Positions 1 through 10,617 of a DNA stretch of 64,000 bases are shown here, in pieces; the stretch's first letter is position 1, and every line of letters starts with the position of its first letter. This stretch comes from Vitellaria paradoxa (Eukaryota; Streptophyta; Magnoliopsida; Ericales; Sapotaceae). Location: contig CM034244.1 of assembly GCA_019916065.1 (NCBI GenBank), forward strand, positions 24,978,471-25,042,470, in the 5' to 3' direction. Below the pieces are notes generated by a model, which worked only from the letters and a program-made list of their open reading frames with translations, ran no database searches and was not told where the DNA came from. The position numbers were made by a program, and so were the translations under genes.

Positions 1-2
1 AA

Positions 3-330
3 ATAGGTTGAATTAACAGGACTAATGAGGGGTGATCAGGTTGGAGTGAACAAGGCATCTATGGATGTGGGGAAATGGGGCATATTCAAAGGTTTTGCCC
101 TCAGAATCAGCAAGGTACAGGAAGAAGGATGATACAGCCTGGACAATGGTTATAGGGAGCCCGCCCATCGGCCTCCCAGTCAGTACAGCAGCAGTATCAG
201 CAGAGGAGTGTCCCACAAAGGACGATGCAAGCTGGAACATCACAACAGTCGAGGGGGAATCCGCAAAGACAAAGGTTTGGTCGGCCACAAAATGTTCAGC
301 CACAAGACAGGGTGTTTACTGTGGCACAAC
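3..330 (+). pseudogene. gag C-terminus with degenerate CCHC zinc knuckle (partial)
   Basis: In the frame that later encodes pol, bases 57-104 read as a nucleocapsid zinc knuckle (GCGEMGHIQRFC), but the first cysteine codon is now isoleucine (ATC, 57-59). A Gln/Arg-rich linker follows (about 150-300), as is usual between Gag and protease in this lineage. The segment would bind genomic RNA during particle assembly. The start lies outside the window, and a stop at 9-11 already breaks the frame upstream. Confidence 0.7.
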
Positions 331-850
331 AGGAGGTGCCAGCTGAGCATGTGGTGACAAGAGGTATTTTTCGTGTCTATTCATCCAATGCTATTGTACT
401 CTCAGACACGGGAGCATCTCATTCATTTGTCTCCGTATCATTTGTATATGCCTTGGGATTAGATGTTAGCCCCTTGGAATTGTTTTTATGTGTTGAGACC
501 CCCATAGCAGGATTTTCTTCCTTGACTCAAGTGTGTAAGGGGTGTGAATTAAGAGTAGCCGATGTTTTTGATGGGTGAGAATTCGTCTCAACTTTTGACT
601 TAATTGTATTGGAGATGAGGGGTTTTGATATTATACTTGGTATGGATTGGCTTATGTCCTACCAAGCTATGATTGATTGTCATAAGCGTAAGGTGACCTT
701 AACCAGGCTAAAGGGATATCAAATCCGTTTCTTTACAAACCGGTGTGAAATACGAGAAGCGTCATTCATGAAAAGTCAAAAAAATGATGAGTTGTGTAGT
801 TTGTTTGCTTGCATGGCTATGGAAAAAGAGGACGGTGAACATAGAGTGGA
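331..850 (+). pseudogene. retroviral-type aspartic protease of the gypsy element
   Basis: The catalytic signature DTGASHSF is at 405-428, with the active-site Asp-Thr-Gly intact. The flap-side motif FDIILGMDWL is at about 624-653. Both are in one frame, but a TGA at 576-578 separates them. The protease would process the Gag-Pol polyprotein in the virus-like particle. Spacing to reverse transcriptase is normal for plant gypsy elements. The downstream half (609-850) leads directly into reverse transcriptase. Confidence 0.85.
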
Positions 851-2200
851 ATTGCCTAAGGTTGTGAATGAATTTCCTGAGGTATTTCATGAGGAGATAT
901 TTGGGTTGCCACCTGAAAGGGAAGTAGAGTTTTGCATTGATCTGGTTCCAGGCACCGAACCCATCTCCATTCCACCCTACAGGTTGGCACCGGCAGAGTT
1001 AGCAAAATTGAAAACGCAGGTGGAGGAATTGTTGGCCAAAGGATTCATCTAGCCAAGTACTTCACCTTGGGGTGCGCCGGCATTATTTGCAGCAAAGAAA
1101 GACGGGACTTTGAGAATGGGTATTGATTACAGGAAATTGAACAGGGTGACTATCAAGAATAGATACCCGCTGCCAAGAATCGATGATTTATTTGATCAGT
1201 TGAAGGGATCATTGGTGTTTTCGAAGATTGATCTACGATCCCGGTACCAACAAGTGAGGATAAGAGAAGAAGACATTCCAAAGACGGCATTCAGGACTCG
1301 GTATGGTCATTACGAGTTCCTGGTTATGCGTTTTGGTTTGACCAATGCATCGGCAGTTTTTATGGACTTGATGAATCGAGTCTTTAGAGATTACTTGGAT
1401 AAGTTTGTGGTGGTATTCATAGATGATGTCTTGGTGTATTCTAAGTTAGAAAAAGAACATGAACAACATTTGAGGTTTGTACTACAAAAGTTAAAAGACC
1501 ATCAGTTATATGCCAAGCTGAGCAAATGTGAGTTCTAGCTTAGAAAGGTTAAATTTCTGGGACATGTGGTCTCAGAGGAGGGAGTAGTAGTGGACCCATC
1601 CAAAATTGAAGCTATTTTGGAATGGTCTCAACCGAAGTCTGTATTTAAAATCCGCAGTTTCCTCGGGTTCGCAGGATACTATAGAAGGTTTGTCTCAGAT
1701 TTTTCTAGATTAGCGGCCCCGCTAACTAGATTAACCCGAAAGGGGATCAAATTTGAATGGAGTGATGCATGTGAAAGATCATTTCAAGAAATAAAAAGAA
1801 GATTAACTACTGCACTAGTATTAGTCATCCCAGAGAGGGGAGCCGGTTACTTGGTGTATTATGATGCGTCACGGGAAGGACTTAGGAGTATCTTTATTGC
1901 AAAATGAGCGAGTGGTGGCATATGGTTCAAGGCAGTTGAAAAATCATGAGAAGAATTATCCAGTGCATGATCTGGAACTGGCAGCACTCATTTTTGCCTT
2001 AAAGAGTTGGAGGCATTACTTGTATGGGGAGAAATTTGAAGTGTTCTCGAACCATAAAAGTTTGAAATACATTTTTACTCAGAGAGAATTAATTTGAGGC
2101 AACGACAATGGATGGAGTACATGGAAGATTATGACTTTGAATTGCATTATGATCCAGGCAAAGCTAATGTGGTTACAGATGCCTTGAGTAGGAAGAGTAG
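851..2200 (+). pseudogene. reverse transcriptase and RNase H of the gypsy element
   Basis: The domain opens with FPEVF and LPPEREVEF motifs (about 870-940) and continues through [12 protein letters not shown] (about 1116) to the catalytic FIDD box at 1416-1427, a conservative YxDD variant with both aspartates kept. RNase H follows (YDASREGL at about 1857, then [21 protein letters not shown] and a LKYIFTQ motif near 2070). Together they copy element RNA into cDNA and remove the RNA strand. Stops at 1050-1052 (before PSTSPWGAP) and 1536-1538 (where WL is usual after EF) break it, and two compensating frame changes lie near 1870 and 2095. Confidence 0.9.
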
Positions 2201-3299
2201 AAAAGCCATGGCTTGTGTAGCAGTGAAAGAATGGGAAATGATAGGGACATTGAATGAGTTTGAATTGGAACTCAAAGAAAGAGAAGAACAAGAGGTGTTA
2301 TTTACTGTTGTCACCCAGCCAGCATTAATCAACAGCGTAACTAAGACTCATAAGTTAGATGAAGAAGCTAGTGATGTTTGTAATAAAATAAAAAATCGGA
2401 TGGATATTTCGGGCTGGACAGTGGGTGATGATGGAGTGGTCAAATACCAAGGGAGAATCTTTGTGCCCTCCTCAGTTAGGGAGGAAGTTTTGAGGGACTT
2501 TCATTCCAAGCAAGCAGTGCATCTCGAGGGTACAAAAATGTATCATGACTTAAAGAGATAGTTTTATTGAGCAGGAATGAAAAAGAATGTGGCAGAGTTT
2601 ATTAGCAAGTGTCTAACTTGTCAGCAGGTGAAGTCAGAGCATCAAAGACCGGCTGGATTGTTACAGCCTTTGCCAATATCCAGGTGGAAGTGGGAAAATG
2701 TGACCATAGATTTTGTGTTAGGGTTGCCAAGGACAAAAAGAGGTTGTGATGCCATATGGGTGATTGTTGATCGATTGACCAAGTCAGCTCATTTCTTGTC
2801 AATGCGAATGACGAATTCAATGGACTCTTTGGCCCGATTATACATTCGAGAAATTGTGAGGTTGTATGGGACGCCAGTGTCTATTGTCTCAGATCGAGAC
2901 TCCCGTTTTGTTTCTCGATTCTGGCAAAGTTTTCAAGCGGCCATGGGCGCGGAGTTATGTTTTAGTACGGCTTATCATCCCCAAACAGATGGACAGTCGG
3001 AAAGAACAGTACAGATTTTAGAAGATATGCTTCGAGCTTGTGTGTTGGACTTTAAAGGAAGTTGGGAATATCATTTGCCATTGGTGGAGTTTGCTTATAA
3101 CAACAGTTATCAAGCTAGCATTGGAATGGCACCCTTTGAGGCACTGTATGGAAGACTATGTAGATCCCCAGTGTGTTGGACACAAGTTGGAGAAGCAGCC
3201 ATGATTGGGCCAGAATTAGTTCGTGAAACTAATGAAAAGGTCAAGGTAATTAGACAAAGGCTGGAGATAGCATGCAGTCGCCAGAAGAGTTATGCGGAT
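2201..3299 (+). pseudogene. integrase, N-terminal and catalytic core (5' part)
   Basis: The HHCC zinc-binding region is at about 2500-2630 (VHLEGTKMYHDLKR, then CLTCQQVK), with a TAG stop at 2559-2561 in the middle. The catalytic core has the three acidic positions in context: DFVLGLPRT (first Asp, about 2709), VSDRDSRF (second Asp, about 2890) and SERTVQILEDML (Glu, about 3000). Integrase inserts the cDNA into chromosomes. Coding continues uninterrupted from 2577 until a TRIM cuts it at base 3300; the rest resumes at 3652. Confidence 0.9.
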
Positions 3300-3432
3300 T
3301 GTTAGATGTTGTCCCACATCGGCCCGAAGTAAAAATTACTTTTCCCTTATAAGAGATGGACGTCCCTCACTTTAACACCTAGGTTTTAAGGTTGAGGCCC
3401 CTACTCTTATGTGTTGTTGGGTTTCTTTAACA
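3300..3432 (+). repeat. TRIM left LTR
   Basis: 133 bp, beginning TGTTAGATGTTGTCCCACAT and ending TTTAACA. It matches the right LTR except for C/T, T/G and two adjacent A/T differences. Confidence 0.95.
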
Positions 3433-3444
3433 TGGTATCAGAGC
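3433..3444 (+). promoter_or_regulatory. TRIM primer-binding site (initiator-Met tRNA type)
   Basis: TGGTATCAGAGC lies directly against the left LTR end. This is the standard plant retrotransposon complement to the 3' end of initiator methionine tRNA, which primes minus-strand DNA synthesis. Confidence 0.95.
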
Positions 3445-3513
3445 GGGCTTTTAATTGGGCCTCACCATAGTCCACGCTAAACCTATGTCCATGTGGGCTA
3501 GTGTGAGGGAGGC

Positions 3514-3646
3514 TGTTAGATGTTGTCCCACATCGGTCCGAAGTAAAAATTACTTGTCCCTTATAAGAGATGGACGTCCCTCACTTTAACACCTAGGTTT
3601 TAAGGTTGAGGCCCCTACTCTATTGTGTTGTTGGGTTTCTTTAACA
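3514..3646 (+). repeat. TRIM right LTR
   Basis: 133 bp and colinear with the left LTR. It is preceded by the purine-rich run GTGAGGGAGG (about 3502-3512), the likely polypurine tract, and followed by the CGGAT target duplicate. Confidence 0.95.
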
Positions 3647-3651
3647 CGGAT

Positions 3652-4077
3652 CAAAGAAGGAGACCCTTAGAGTTTCAAGTGAGGGATCATGTGTTTCTGA
3701 AGGTGTCATCACGGAAGGGACAGTTCAGATTTAGTAAACGAGGGAAGTTATCTCCTAGATACATTGGCCCGTTTGAAATATTAGCAAGAGTTGGAGAGGT
3801 TGCTTACCAGTTGGCATTGCCACCCCAAATGTCTGGAGTGCACGAAGTCTTTCATGTCTCTATGTTACGTAAGTACATTCCAGACCCTACCCATGTGCTG
3901 AATTGGACTGAATTGGAAATAGACTCGAATATGAACTATGAAGTACAACCGGTTCAAATTTTGGATGCTCCAGATCAAGTACTTTGGGGTAAAACAATTC
4001 CCTTGGTTTGAGTGTTATGGAAACATCATGGAGTGGAAGAATCTACTTGGGAACTCTTTCCACATTTGTTCTCTTAA
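3652..4077 (+). pseudogene. integrase C-terminus and chromodomain (3' part)
   Basis: This continues the integrase after the TRIM. The C-terminal integrase fold contains KLSPRYIGPFEI and HEVFHVSMLRKYIPDP. A chromodomain closes the polyprotein: after IPLV comes a single TGA stop (4009-4011), then VLWKHHGVEESTWE and PHLFS, with the final TAA at 4075-4077. In chromoviruses this domain binds modified histone H3 and steers integration to heterochromatin. Only one stop separates it from the integrase, so it decayed late or by a single point change. Confidence 0.85.
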
Positions 4078-4116
4078 AGTTATGTTATGTACTAAATTTC
4101 GAGGATGAAATTTTTT

Positions 4117-4130
4117 GAAGGGGGGAAGAA
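4117..4130 (+). promoter_or_regulatory. Polypurine tract of the gypsy element
   Basis: A run of 14 purines (GAAGGGGGGAAGAA) sits immediately before the LTR start TGTAATATCCC at 4131. It is the plus-strand primer site and fixes the LTR boundary. Confidence 0.9.
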
Positions 4131-6745
4131 TGTAATATCCCGAACTTTGTCTTAATATGAGTATATGGTTTTTGATGTATTTTGGAAGTTAAGATATGTT
4201 AATTTAGTGATATGGATCATTTATGGTGTTTTGGAGTTGAGAACTTTGAAGGAAATGGGTTATGCAGTCAAAGGTGACATTTTGGCCAAGCGCTGGAAAA
4301 ATGAGGGGAACCTTGGGCACCCACCTGAAAAGAGCTTGGTGCCCAAGGCACAGTGGTTTTGACAGATAAGTGTTTTTCTGCATTTTCCAGCCGAGCCTTA
4401 CCCTATTAACACCTATACCTAGCTAAGGGAGAGGGGAGACCTGAGAATCACTGTTTGGGGGTCTAAAATATTGTTATATATATATATATTTGGTTGATTT
4501 GATGCAAGAGAGAGAGAGAGAGAGAGAGAGAAGTGGCTTGGAAGAAGAGAGAATTCGGGTGACAAGCAAAGGAATAGCAAAAGAAGAACAAAGGAGGAAC
4601 CGGGTGGAGATTCAAAGGTAGGTCTTCCAAATCTTCATAGAACTCAAATTCCTTCTGCAAAATTAAATTAGAACCCTAAGAAACCTTCCTATGTCATTTA
4701 TTTTAGTTTTGATCAAGGAGGGAGAAGATAAAGGCCATCAAAGTTTGAGGGTTTGGAAGCTCAAGACACCTTCTTGTTGATTTATCATTTTACCACTTGA
4801 GGTAGGGATTTAATGCCTCATTCTTACATATGTGTTGTGTAACAAGGAGTAGATTACCATTAGAAAACCCTCTTTAAGTGTTGGTTTCATGTATGGAAGA
4901 AAATGGGAGTTATACACATGTCTATATATATGTATAGGTTGAGAGAGTGAAAGTAGTGTTTTGATCTATAACTTGACTTGTGGTTGATGAAAACTCAAAT
5001 TTTTGATTTTGTTTGAAGCCTAAGAACCTTGTGTTGATGTTAGAAATTTGAAACTTGAGATATTTTTACATTAACTTAGTCAATTTGGGGTCCCAAGGGT
5101 GAAAAACCATGAAACCAGAAAATAGGGCATGAAACCCGAAACTTGGCCCAGGCTGTGGGCGCACGAGGGCACACGAGGAGGACACAGTTGGGCACCCAAG
5201 AAATTAAGGCATGGGTGCCCAAGCCCCTTGGGTGCACGGCTGAGTGTCAGTTTGGGTGCCCACCGAGCCTAGGTCACTTTTCCTGACTTTGTTTAGTTTA
5301 ACCTCCTACCTTAGGCTTATGAAAGTTTTGGTAACATGTTTTTATGTAAAACTTTTACTTAATTAATTGCATGGATTTTAAAAGGGAAAATGAGCTTTAA
5401 AGGGTGATTAAAGATTGGTTATCTTAAGCTAATGGAACTCAACTTGCAAGGGTGATTGAATGTTACTTGAATTGCATGAATTGGAAGATTACTTTGAGAT
5501 TAAAGTCTTAACCAATTAGAATTGTTATTATGCCTTGATGTAAACTAAACGTTGAAGTTTATGAACTTGTGGTTGATTAAATAAAATGTGACTTGACAAA
5601 AGGGAACTCATGTTCATAATATTGAAAAATGTTGAATAGTTAACGATGCTTGATCAATGTTGTTATGTGATGAATTGTGGGATGAACTTAATGTGGAAAT
5701 ATGTTGTGGGAAAGTTTATGAGGTTGAATGTGAACCTATGAATGATGAAATGTTATGGGATGAATGATTGTTTGTGTGTGCTGGGGACCGTGGTGGGGTG
5801 CGGTAAATAGGAAAGGTTTAGAGAGTACCCTCGGGTTGAAAGTCCCGGAACCTACGCAGGGTTTGGTGTCAATGCCAGTGGGTTAGTAGCCCACAACATT
5901 GTGTGTGTTTTGGCTCCTCGTGGCCCTGGATGGTGATCCTAAATGATGACGTCGGTTATCGTTTCCGTTGGGTATTGGCCCATAAAAAACGATAGTGTGT
6001 ATGCACCTATCCCCTAATGATTTGTTTGGTTGTGGTTGTACTATGTGATGATGAATGGATGATGATGTGAATACGTTTACTTGCTTGAACATTATTCAAA
6101 TGATAAAGTGGTGTTGAATTGTGAATGGAATTGGAGTTTGAATTGCAAAACATAAACATTAACCAAAATTTAAAATCTTAAACTTTGGCATTGTTGAATG
6201 AACTTATGTTTCCACTTATTTTGACATGGCTATGTTAATGAAATGTTATGACTCTGGAAAATGTTAAAATGGCTAACCTTACTTGAGATGCATTGCATGA
6301 TTAGATTTGCATTTCATATATGCTATTTGAGACATCGTGGGCACAAGTGGACCCGTGCTCACGTCCCTACAGACTTTGATGCAGATACAGGCAATAACCA
6401 CTAGGTGGGCTAATAGGGTTGGACTAGGAAGTTATGCATGAGCCCTACCAAGCTTAGCAAAGCTCTTGGTCATCTAGTTTAAATTTCTTTTAGGGTTGTA
6501 ATATTGTACTTTTCTAAACTTTTTCAGTTTGGTTGTAATGGCCTTAAGGCCTAAGTTATGTAATTTGGAAATAGTGTATGGAGTTTGTGACATGGCAATA
6601 GTCAAGGTTAAACTTATGTTATTCTATGTTATGTCTCGGGCTTACTAGCTTATGTTGCGTTGCTCTGATCACGGGATTGGTCATGTTAGTGCATGTTGTG
6701 TGTGTTTATCACTCACCCCTCGGGTCTCGTGATCGGGGCGTGACA
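4131..6745 (+). repeat. 3' LTR of the gypsy element (2.6 kb)
   Basis: It begins TGTAATATCCCGAAC after the polypurine tract and ends GGGGCGTGACA at 6745. It contains an (AT)n run near 4475-4490, an (AG)n run at about 4507-4531, and clusters of GGGTGCCC/GGGCACCC motifs at about 4310-4350 and 5150-5270. Relatives in the opposite orientation lie at 6773-9054 and 10618-12483. The long scattered open frames in it have no recognisable protein and are not genes. Confidence 0.85.
4475..4531. repeat. AT and AG microsatellites in the LTR
   Basis: A TA-dinucleotide run (about 4475-4490) is followed by about 12 AG dinucleotides (about 4507-4531). The same pair, inverted, lies at about 12058-12112 in the truncated LTR, so the microsatellites belong to this LTR family. 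Confidence 0.9.
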
Positions 6746-6772
6746 TCGTCATTGTTTCCAGCAAAAGGGAAG

Positions 6773-9054
6773 TGTAACACCACAGATCTTATAACCTGAG
6801 GGGTGAGCGAAACAGGTTACGCACAACATCTACACGCCAACTATAATCCTGATCGAATCCATAACTACCCTAGAGCAGGCATTCCCACTATATATAATAA
6901 AATAACATAATAATAACAACAATAGCTAAGTTTCGATCAAACCGAGCAACAATGTTCCCACACAATCCCATTACAGTATCTTAGGCTTTTGGTTTTACAA
7001 CCATATTGCATAAGTCCAAGTTTAAATAATATTATAGTCCTAAATATTAAATAAAATACTCTACCAAAATAATGCTTAAGCCAACACAGCGGGTTTCACT
7101 TAACTTTTAAGTTCTACACTTGCACCACAATCTATAGGGATGTAAGCATTATTGCACTTATGCACATGATGTATAATAGAAACATCTATATAATATGTAA
7201 CAACATATAAATATCATAAAATGAACATCCAATAATCATACATCATTTTAACAACCCAACATCGATAACTAATAATCATAAATCAATATCAATATCCAAA
7301 TAATCAATATAACCAAGTATCCATTTATTATCTTTCTTTTATCTCTTTGTCATTTCACATTATGACATCACAATTATGGGATGGATACTGCCAACGTCGT
7401 TTTATAGACCAATACCTAATGAAATTGATTAACCAAAAGGTCATCATTTTCTATCCTAAGACCACGACCCACGATAAGCCAAATTATCATCAATGTGGTC
7501 GTTTATTAATCAGAATCCAATGGCCACAATGAGCTAGAATAAATGTCGTGATTTAGGCTACTAACCTACTAGCACGATAACCAACCCATGCGTAGGTTTA
7601 GAGCCTTTCAACCCATGACTAGTCTCTGTGCCCTCCTTATTTTCCCAGCATCCACCAATCCCACAATTATAACATCACATTTTATTTATCTCTTTTCACT
7701 TTCTTTAACTTCTATTTCATAATCATCAACTTATCATTATAATGAATAACAATACAATAACCATTGCCCCTAACAACTTATCATATCCATAACAGCCCAT
7801 ATCATCATAACGTAACATAAACAACTTTCCTTTAACATTATTATTCACCAATTACCTAAATTACGTTTCTCAAGTCATATATTTTTCATTTATTGGGTTA
7901 AAACATCTTTGGTTTTTGTAAAAATTCCTTTTTAAATCATTTATGTTCGAAATCTAAGATAAAAACACATTTCGTAAAACAAAAGGAGTTAAACACAGGT
8001 TCTGGACAGAGAGCGTGCGACCTACCTAGGCTATGCCCTTGGGTCTAGGGGCTCGTGTGGCTGAGTGTGTGATAGAAGACTGGAGTCAAGGCTTTGTTTT
8101 CATTTTCTCTGGTTGTTCACTTTAGATCTTAAATTGATTTAGTTTGGAGCTAAATTCTTGAAATTTCTTATTTCAAATAATACCACAAGGCTTATACGAA
8201 CAAAATGAAACAATCAATTTGAGATTTCAACGAGTAGGGGTTAAGATATAAGGTTATGTTCATTTCTTCCCTACAGACATATATATATATATATATGTAT
8301 GCATATAACTTGCATATTCTCCAATAGAATGCATTTGAAACTCAAAATGAACATGCTAACATTGTCCTAACATCTTCTACATATCATATGGGTAAATAAA
8401 ATGTATTAAATCCCTACATTAGCTAATGAAACGAAAAAAATGGAAACCAATAACTCCGCCATTAAACTTCGAAAAAATTCAGAGACTCTGCACACTTAAA
8501 CAATTGATTCTATCATCAAAATAATCACACTAACATATTCAACACCATTTTAATCATGTAATGGCAAAGTGAATTTGAATTTGGTTAATGTTTGATACAC
8601 TCACTGATCTCAACTACGTTCCGCGACTCTCAGCTCTCCTTTGGGCAAAGCACCCAACGACATTCACATATATACATGTAGATAAATGCGAACTTAAAAG
8701 GGAAGGAAGACAAAGTCTGAGGGTTTAGGGTGGTTACCCCCCCTTTTTAATGTCCATGGCCTAAGAATGAGAAGACGTAAGCAGTGCACGGTGGAAAAAT
8801 CAGAACAGATTAGAAGGCCAACGTCACCATCAACCCTAAGCTACATAAACACAGAGGGCGTACACCCGAGTCATCCGTCCATGCACCTAGAGTCCCTCTT
8901 CCTTGTCCAATTCTGCTTAAGTGTTTTCCTTTTAGTACCTTAATTCCAAACCTTGGTTAGATTAGCTCATTAATCCATTATTTCACTTACATTAATACAT
9001 CCCTACATCATAATCAAGTTCATAAACTTTAATATAAATATTCGGGGTATTACA
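6773..9054 (-). repeat. Solo LTR, related to the 4131-6745 LTR, inverted
   Basis: Read on the minus strand it starts TGTAATACCCCGAATA (ending at base 9054) and finishes at TGTAACACC on the plus strand (6773), i.e. ...GGTGTTACA. The segment CTGAGGGGTGAG at about 6796 matches the inverted end of the upstream LTR. Flanks are GGAAG (6768-6772) and AGAAG (9055-9059), 4 of 5 identical, as expected of an old target duplication. No internal region adjoins it, so it is a solo LTR from recombination. It carries an (AT)n run near 8279-8297. Confidence 0.8.
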
Positions 9055-10089
9055 AGAAGTGAGAAAGAGAGAGGGAGTTGAGATGTGTAAATTGATAAAA
9101 TTACCCTCACTCTAACGATTAGGTACAAACGGTGTTAGATAAATGATTCAATTATACCTTGACCGAAACTGTAAGAATTTTATTACTACAATTGAAAAGT
9201 AAGGGACTAAAGTGATACTGAATAAAAAATGTAAAAGTCATTTATGTACTTTACCCTTTTAAATACATGAATTTTTATTTGTTAATCTCAAAGAATACCT
9301 GTAATAGCTAGTGCGTGTGCAATTAGTTTCTACAATATGTTTTTTTCTTGGGGGGATAAGTAAGCATCTACAATAAGGTTTAAGTTATCAGCTTATTATA
9401 ATAGAATAATTTGTCCAAAAGTTTTTCTTTTTTGGTAATTTTTCATATTTTTATTTGTATAAGAAACTCTATTTTTCGTGGAAAACTCTTTAAAAAATGT
9501 AGCCATTATTATTTCTCCAAGTACCAAATGCTATCAAATATTGTTTTCGTTGACTATAGTTTTATGTTGATTTTAAAAATACTTTTAATAAAAAAAATGT
9601 AATAAATTCTTAAATTGAGTGTTTGAAGAAAAGAAAAAAATAATAATAAAATCTAGCCTCGTTGGCCCATGATATGAGGGGGCCCATACCAATCAAGAAG
9701 TTCTTAAGTTAAGCCTATCGGCTCAGGCATCCAATGCAAATTAAAAAGTAAGATAAAATAAAATAAAACAAACAAACAAAGGAAGACAGAAAGAATCTCC
9801 CTAATTATTCAAGACAACAGGCAAAATAAGTAGACGGTGAACTTAGTTGGTGAAATGATAGACGGAAAACCAATGCGCATAATCAATTAGTTTAATTTTT
9901 CGTTTTTTTTTTAATTTTAATTTAGAAATAGTGCACCAAGCAATTAAAGGCCTGTTTGATACTGTCATTTTTTTTATATTTGACTATTTATATATTTTTT
10001 TCTTTTTTTCTCTTTTGTTCTTAAAATAAGAATTAAAATTGCATATGATTGCAATAAGTGTCTATTATTATTATAACACTAGTTTACAT
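9055..10089. other. Unassigned AT-rich spacer
   Basis: About 1 kb of AT-rich DNA with many T and A runs. The longest open frame (9411-9602, plus) is low in information and matches no family I recognise. No gene, terminal repeat or RNA was seen. Confidence 0.6.
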
Positions 10090-10216
10090 AGAGAGTGTTT
10101 GAAATTATAGAAGTTAGCATAAATTTGTGAAAATTATAATTTCATAATTCATACTATGAATAAAAAACTTAAATTTTATGAAAGTTATATTTTATTTTTA
10201 GACCTTCAAACATCTC
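10090..10216. mobile_element. Possible short MITE-like element
   Basis: The termini AGAGTGTTTGAA (about 10092) and TTCAAACATCTCT (about 10205-10216) are near-perfect inverted repeats enclosing about 125 bp of AT-rich DNA that is itself weakly palindromic (TTGTGAAAATTATAA / TTTTATGAAAGTTATA). No convincing target duplication was found, so the class is open. Confidence 0.35.
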
Positions 10217-10219
10217 TTA

Positions 10220-10614
10220 GACTATGTTTGTTTGAGGGGAATTAGATGATGGGGAATAAATAATACCATAGATAATATATGGGATTGGATAAAAGATGGG
10301 ATTAATTTTTTATATAGGATTATTTTTTGGGTGTTTGGTTGGTGGGATATAAAGTAGGATAAAAGATGTGATTTGATATGTGATGTGATAAGAAATAATT
10401 TTGAACCTTTAGATCTTAGAGGGAAATAATCCGGAGACGAAGGATTATTAATCCCACACCTCCCGTCGGATTACTCATTAGGCAAAACCCCGGACACCAA
10501 ATCCAATCCCATGGCGCCCACGGCTAATCTAAGAGCCAAAACAAACAACACATTTGTGGGGTCCACGGTATTAATCATCCAATCTTATGTTCTCATTCCA
10601 CAAACAAACACGGC
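10220..10614. mobile_element. Tourist-like MITE (PIF/Harbinger type), TTA target duplication
   Basis: About 395 bp with inverted ends GACTATGTTTGTTTG and, from the other strand, GCCGTGTTTGTTTG. It is flanked by TTA at 10217-10219 and 10615-10617. A 3 bp TWA duplication and a G(G)C-rich start followed by TGTTTGTTTG are typical of PIF/Harbinger-derived MITEs. It has no coding capacity. It lies exactly at the broken edge of the truncated LTR to its right. Confidence 0.75.
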
Positions 10615-10617
10615 TTA

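Larger units (their letters stand above)
3295..3651. mobile_element. Complete TRIM retrotransposon with 5 bp target duplication
   Basis: This is a terminal-repeat retrotransposon in miniature. It has two 133 bp LTRs (3300-3432 and 3514-3646, TGTTAGATG...TTTAACA), a tRNA-iMet-type primer-binding site touching the first LTR, an internal region of only 81 bp and a purine-rich run before the second LTR. It is flanked by CGGAT on both sides (3295-3299, 3647-3651). The LTRs differ at 4 of 133 positions by eye. It codes for nothing and must have been mobilised by another element's enzymes. Removing it with one target copy restores the phase of the host integrase, so it arrived after that gene formed. 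Confidence 0.95.
1..6745 (+). mobile_element. Ty3/gypsy chromovirus (Tekay-type), 5' end outside window
   Basis: The domain order is zinc knuckle, protease, reverse transcriptase, RNase H, integrase and chromodomain, then a polypurine tract and a 3' LTR. Integrase after RNase H defines Ty3/gypsy. The integrase style (a WVIVDRLTKSAHF stretch), the C-terminal chromodomain and a 2.6 kb LTR fit the Tekay/Del chromovirus lineage. The 5' LTR, primer-binding site and most of gag lie before base 1. The reading frame has in-frame stops ending at 578, 1052, 1538, 2561 and 4011, and frame changes near 1870 and 2095, so it is dead. A TRIM interrupts integrase at 3300-3646. The LTR ends GTGACA at 6745; the target duplication cannot be tested because the left side is missing. 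Confidence 0.9.

Noticed and set aside
65..346. 93-codon plus-strand frame overlapping the start of the gypsy remnant
   Set aside because: It is out of phase with the zinc knuckle and protease, which are recognisable in another frame.
3300..3646. Simple tandem duplication of about 214 bp period
   Set aside because: TG...CA ends, an iMet primer site, a purine tract and a 5 bp target duplication show it is a TRIM rather than a plain duplication.
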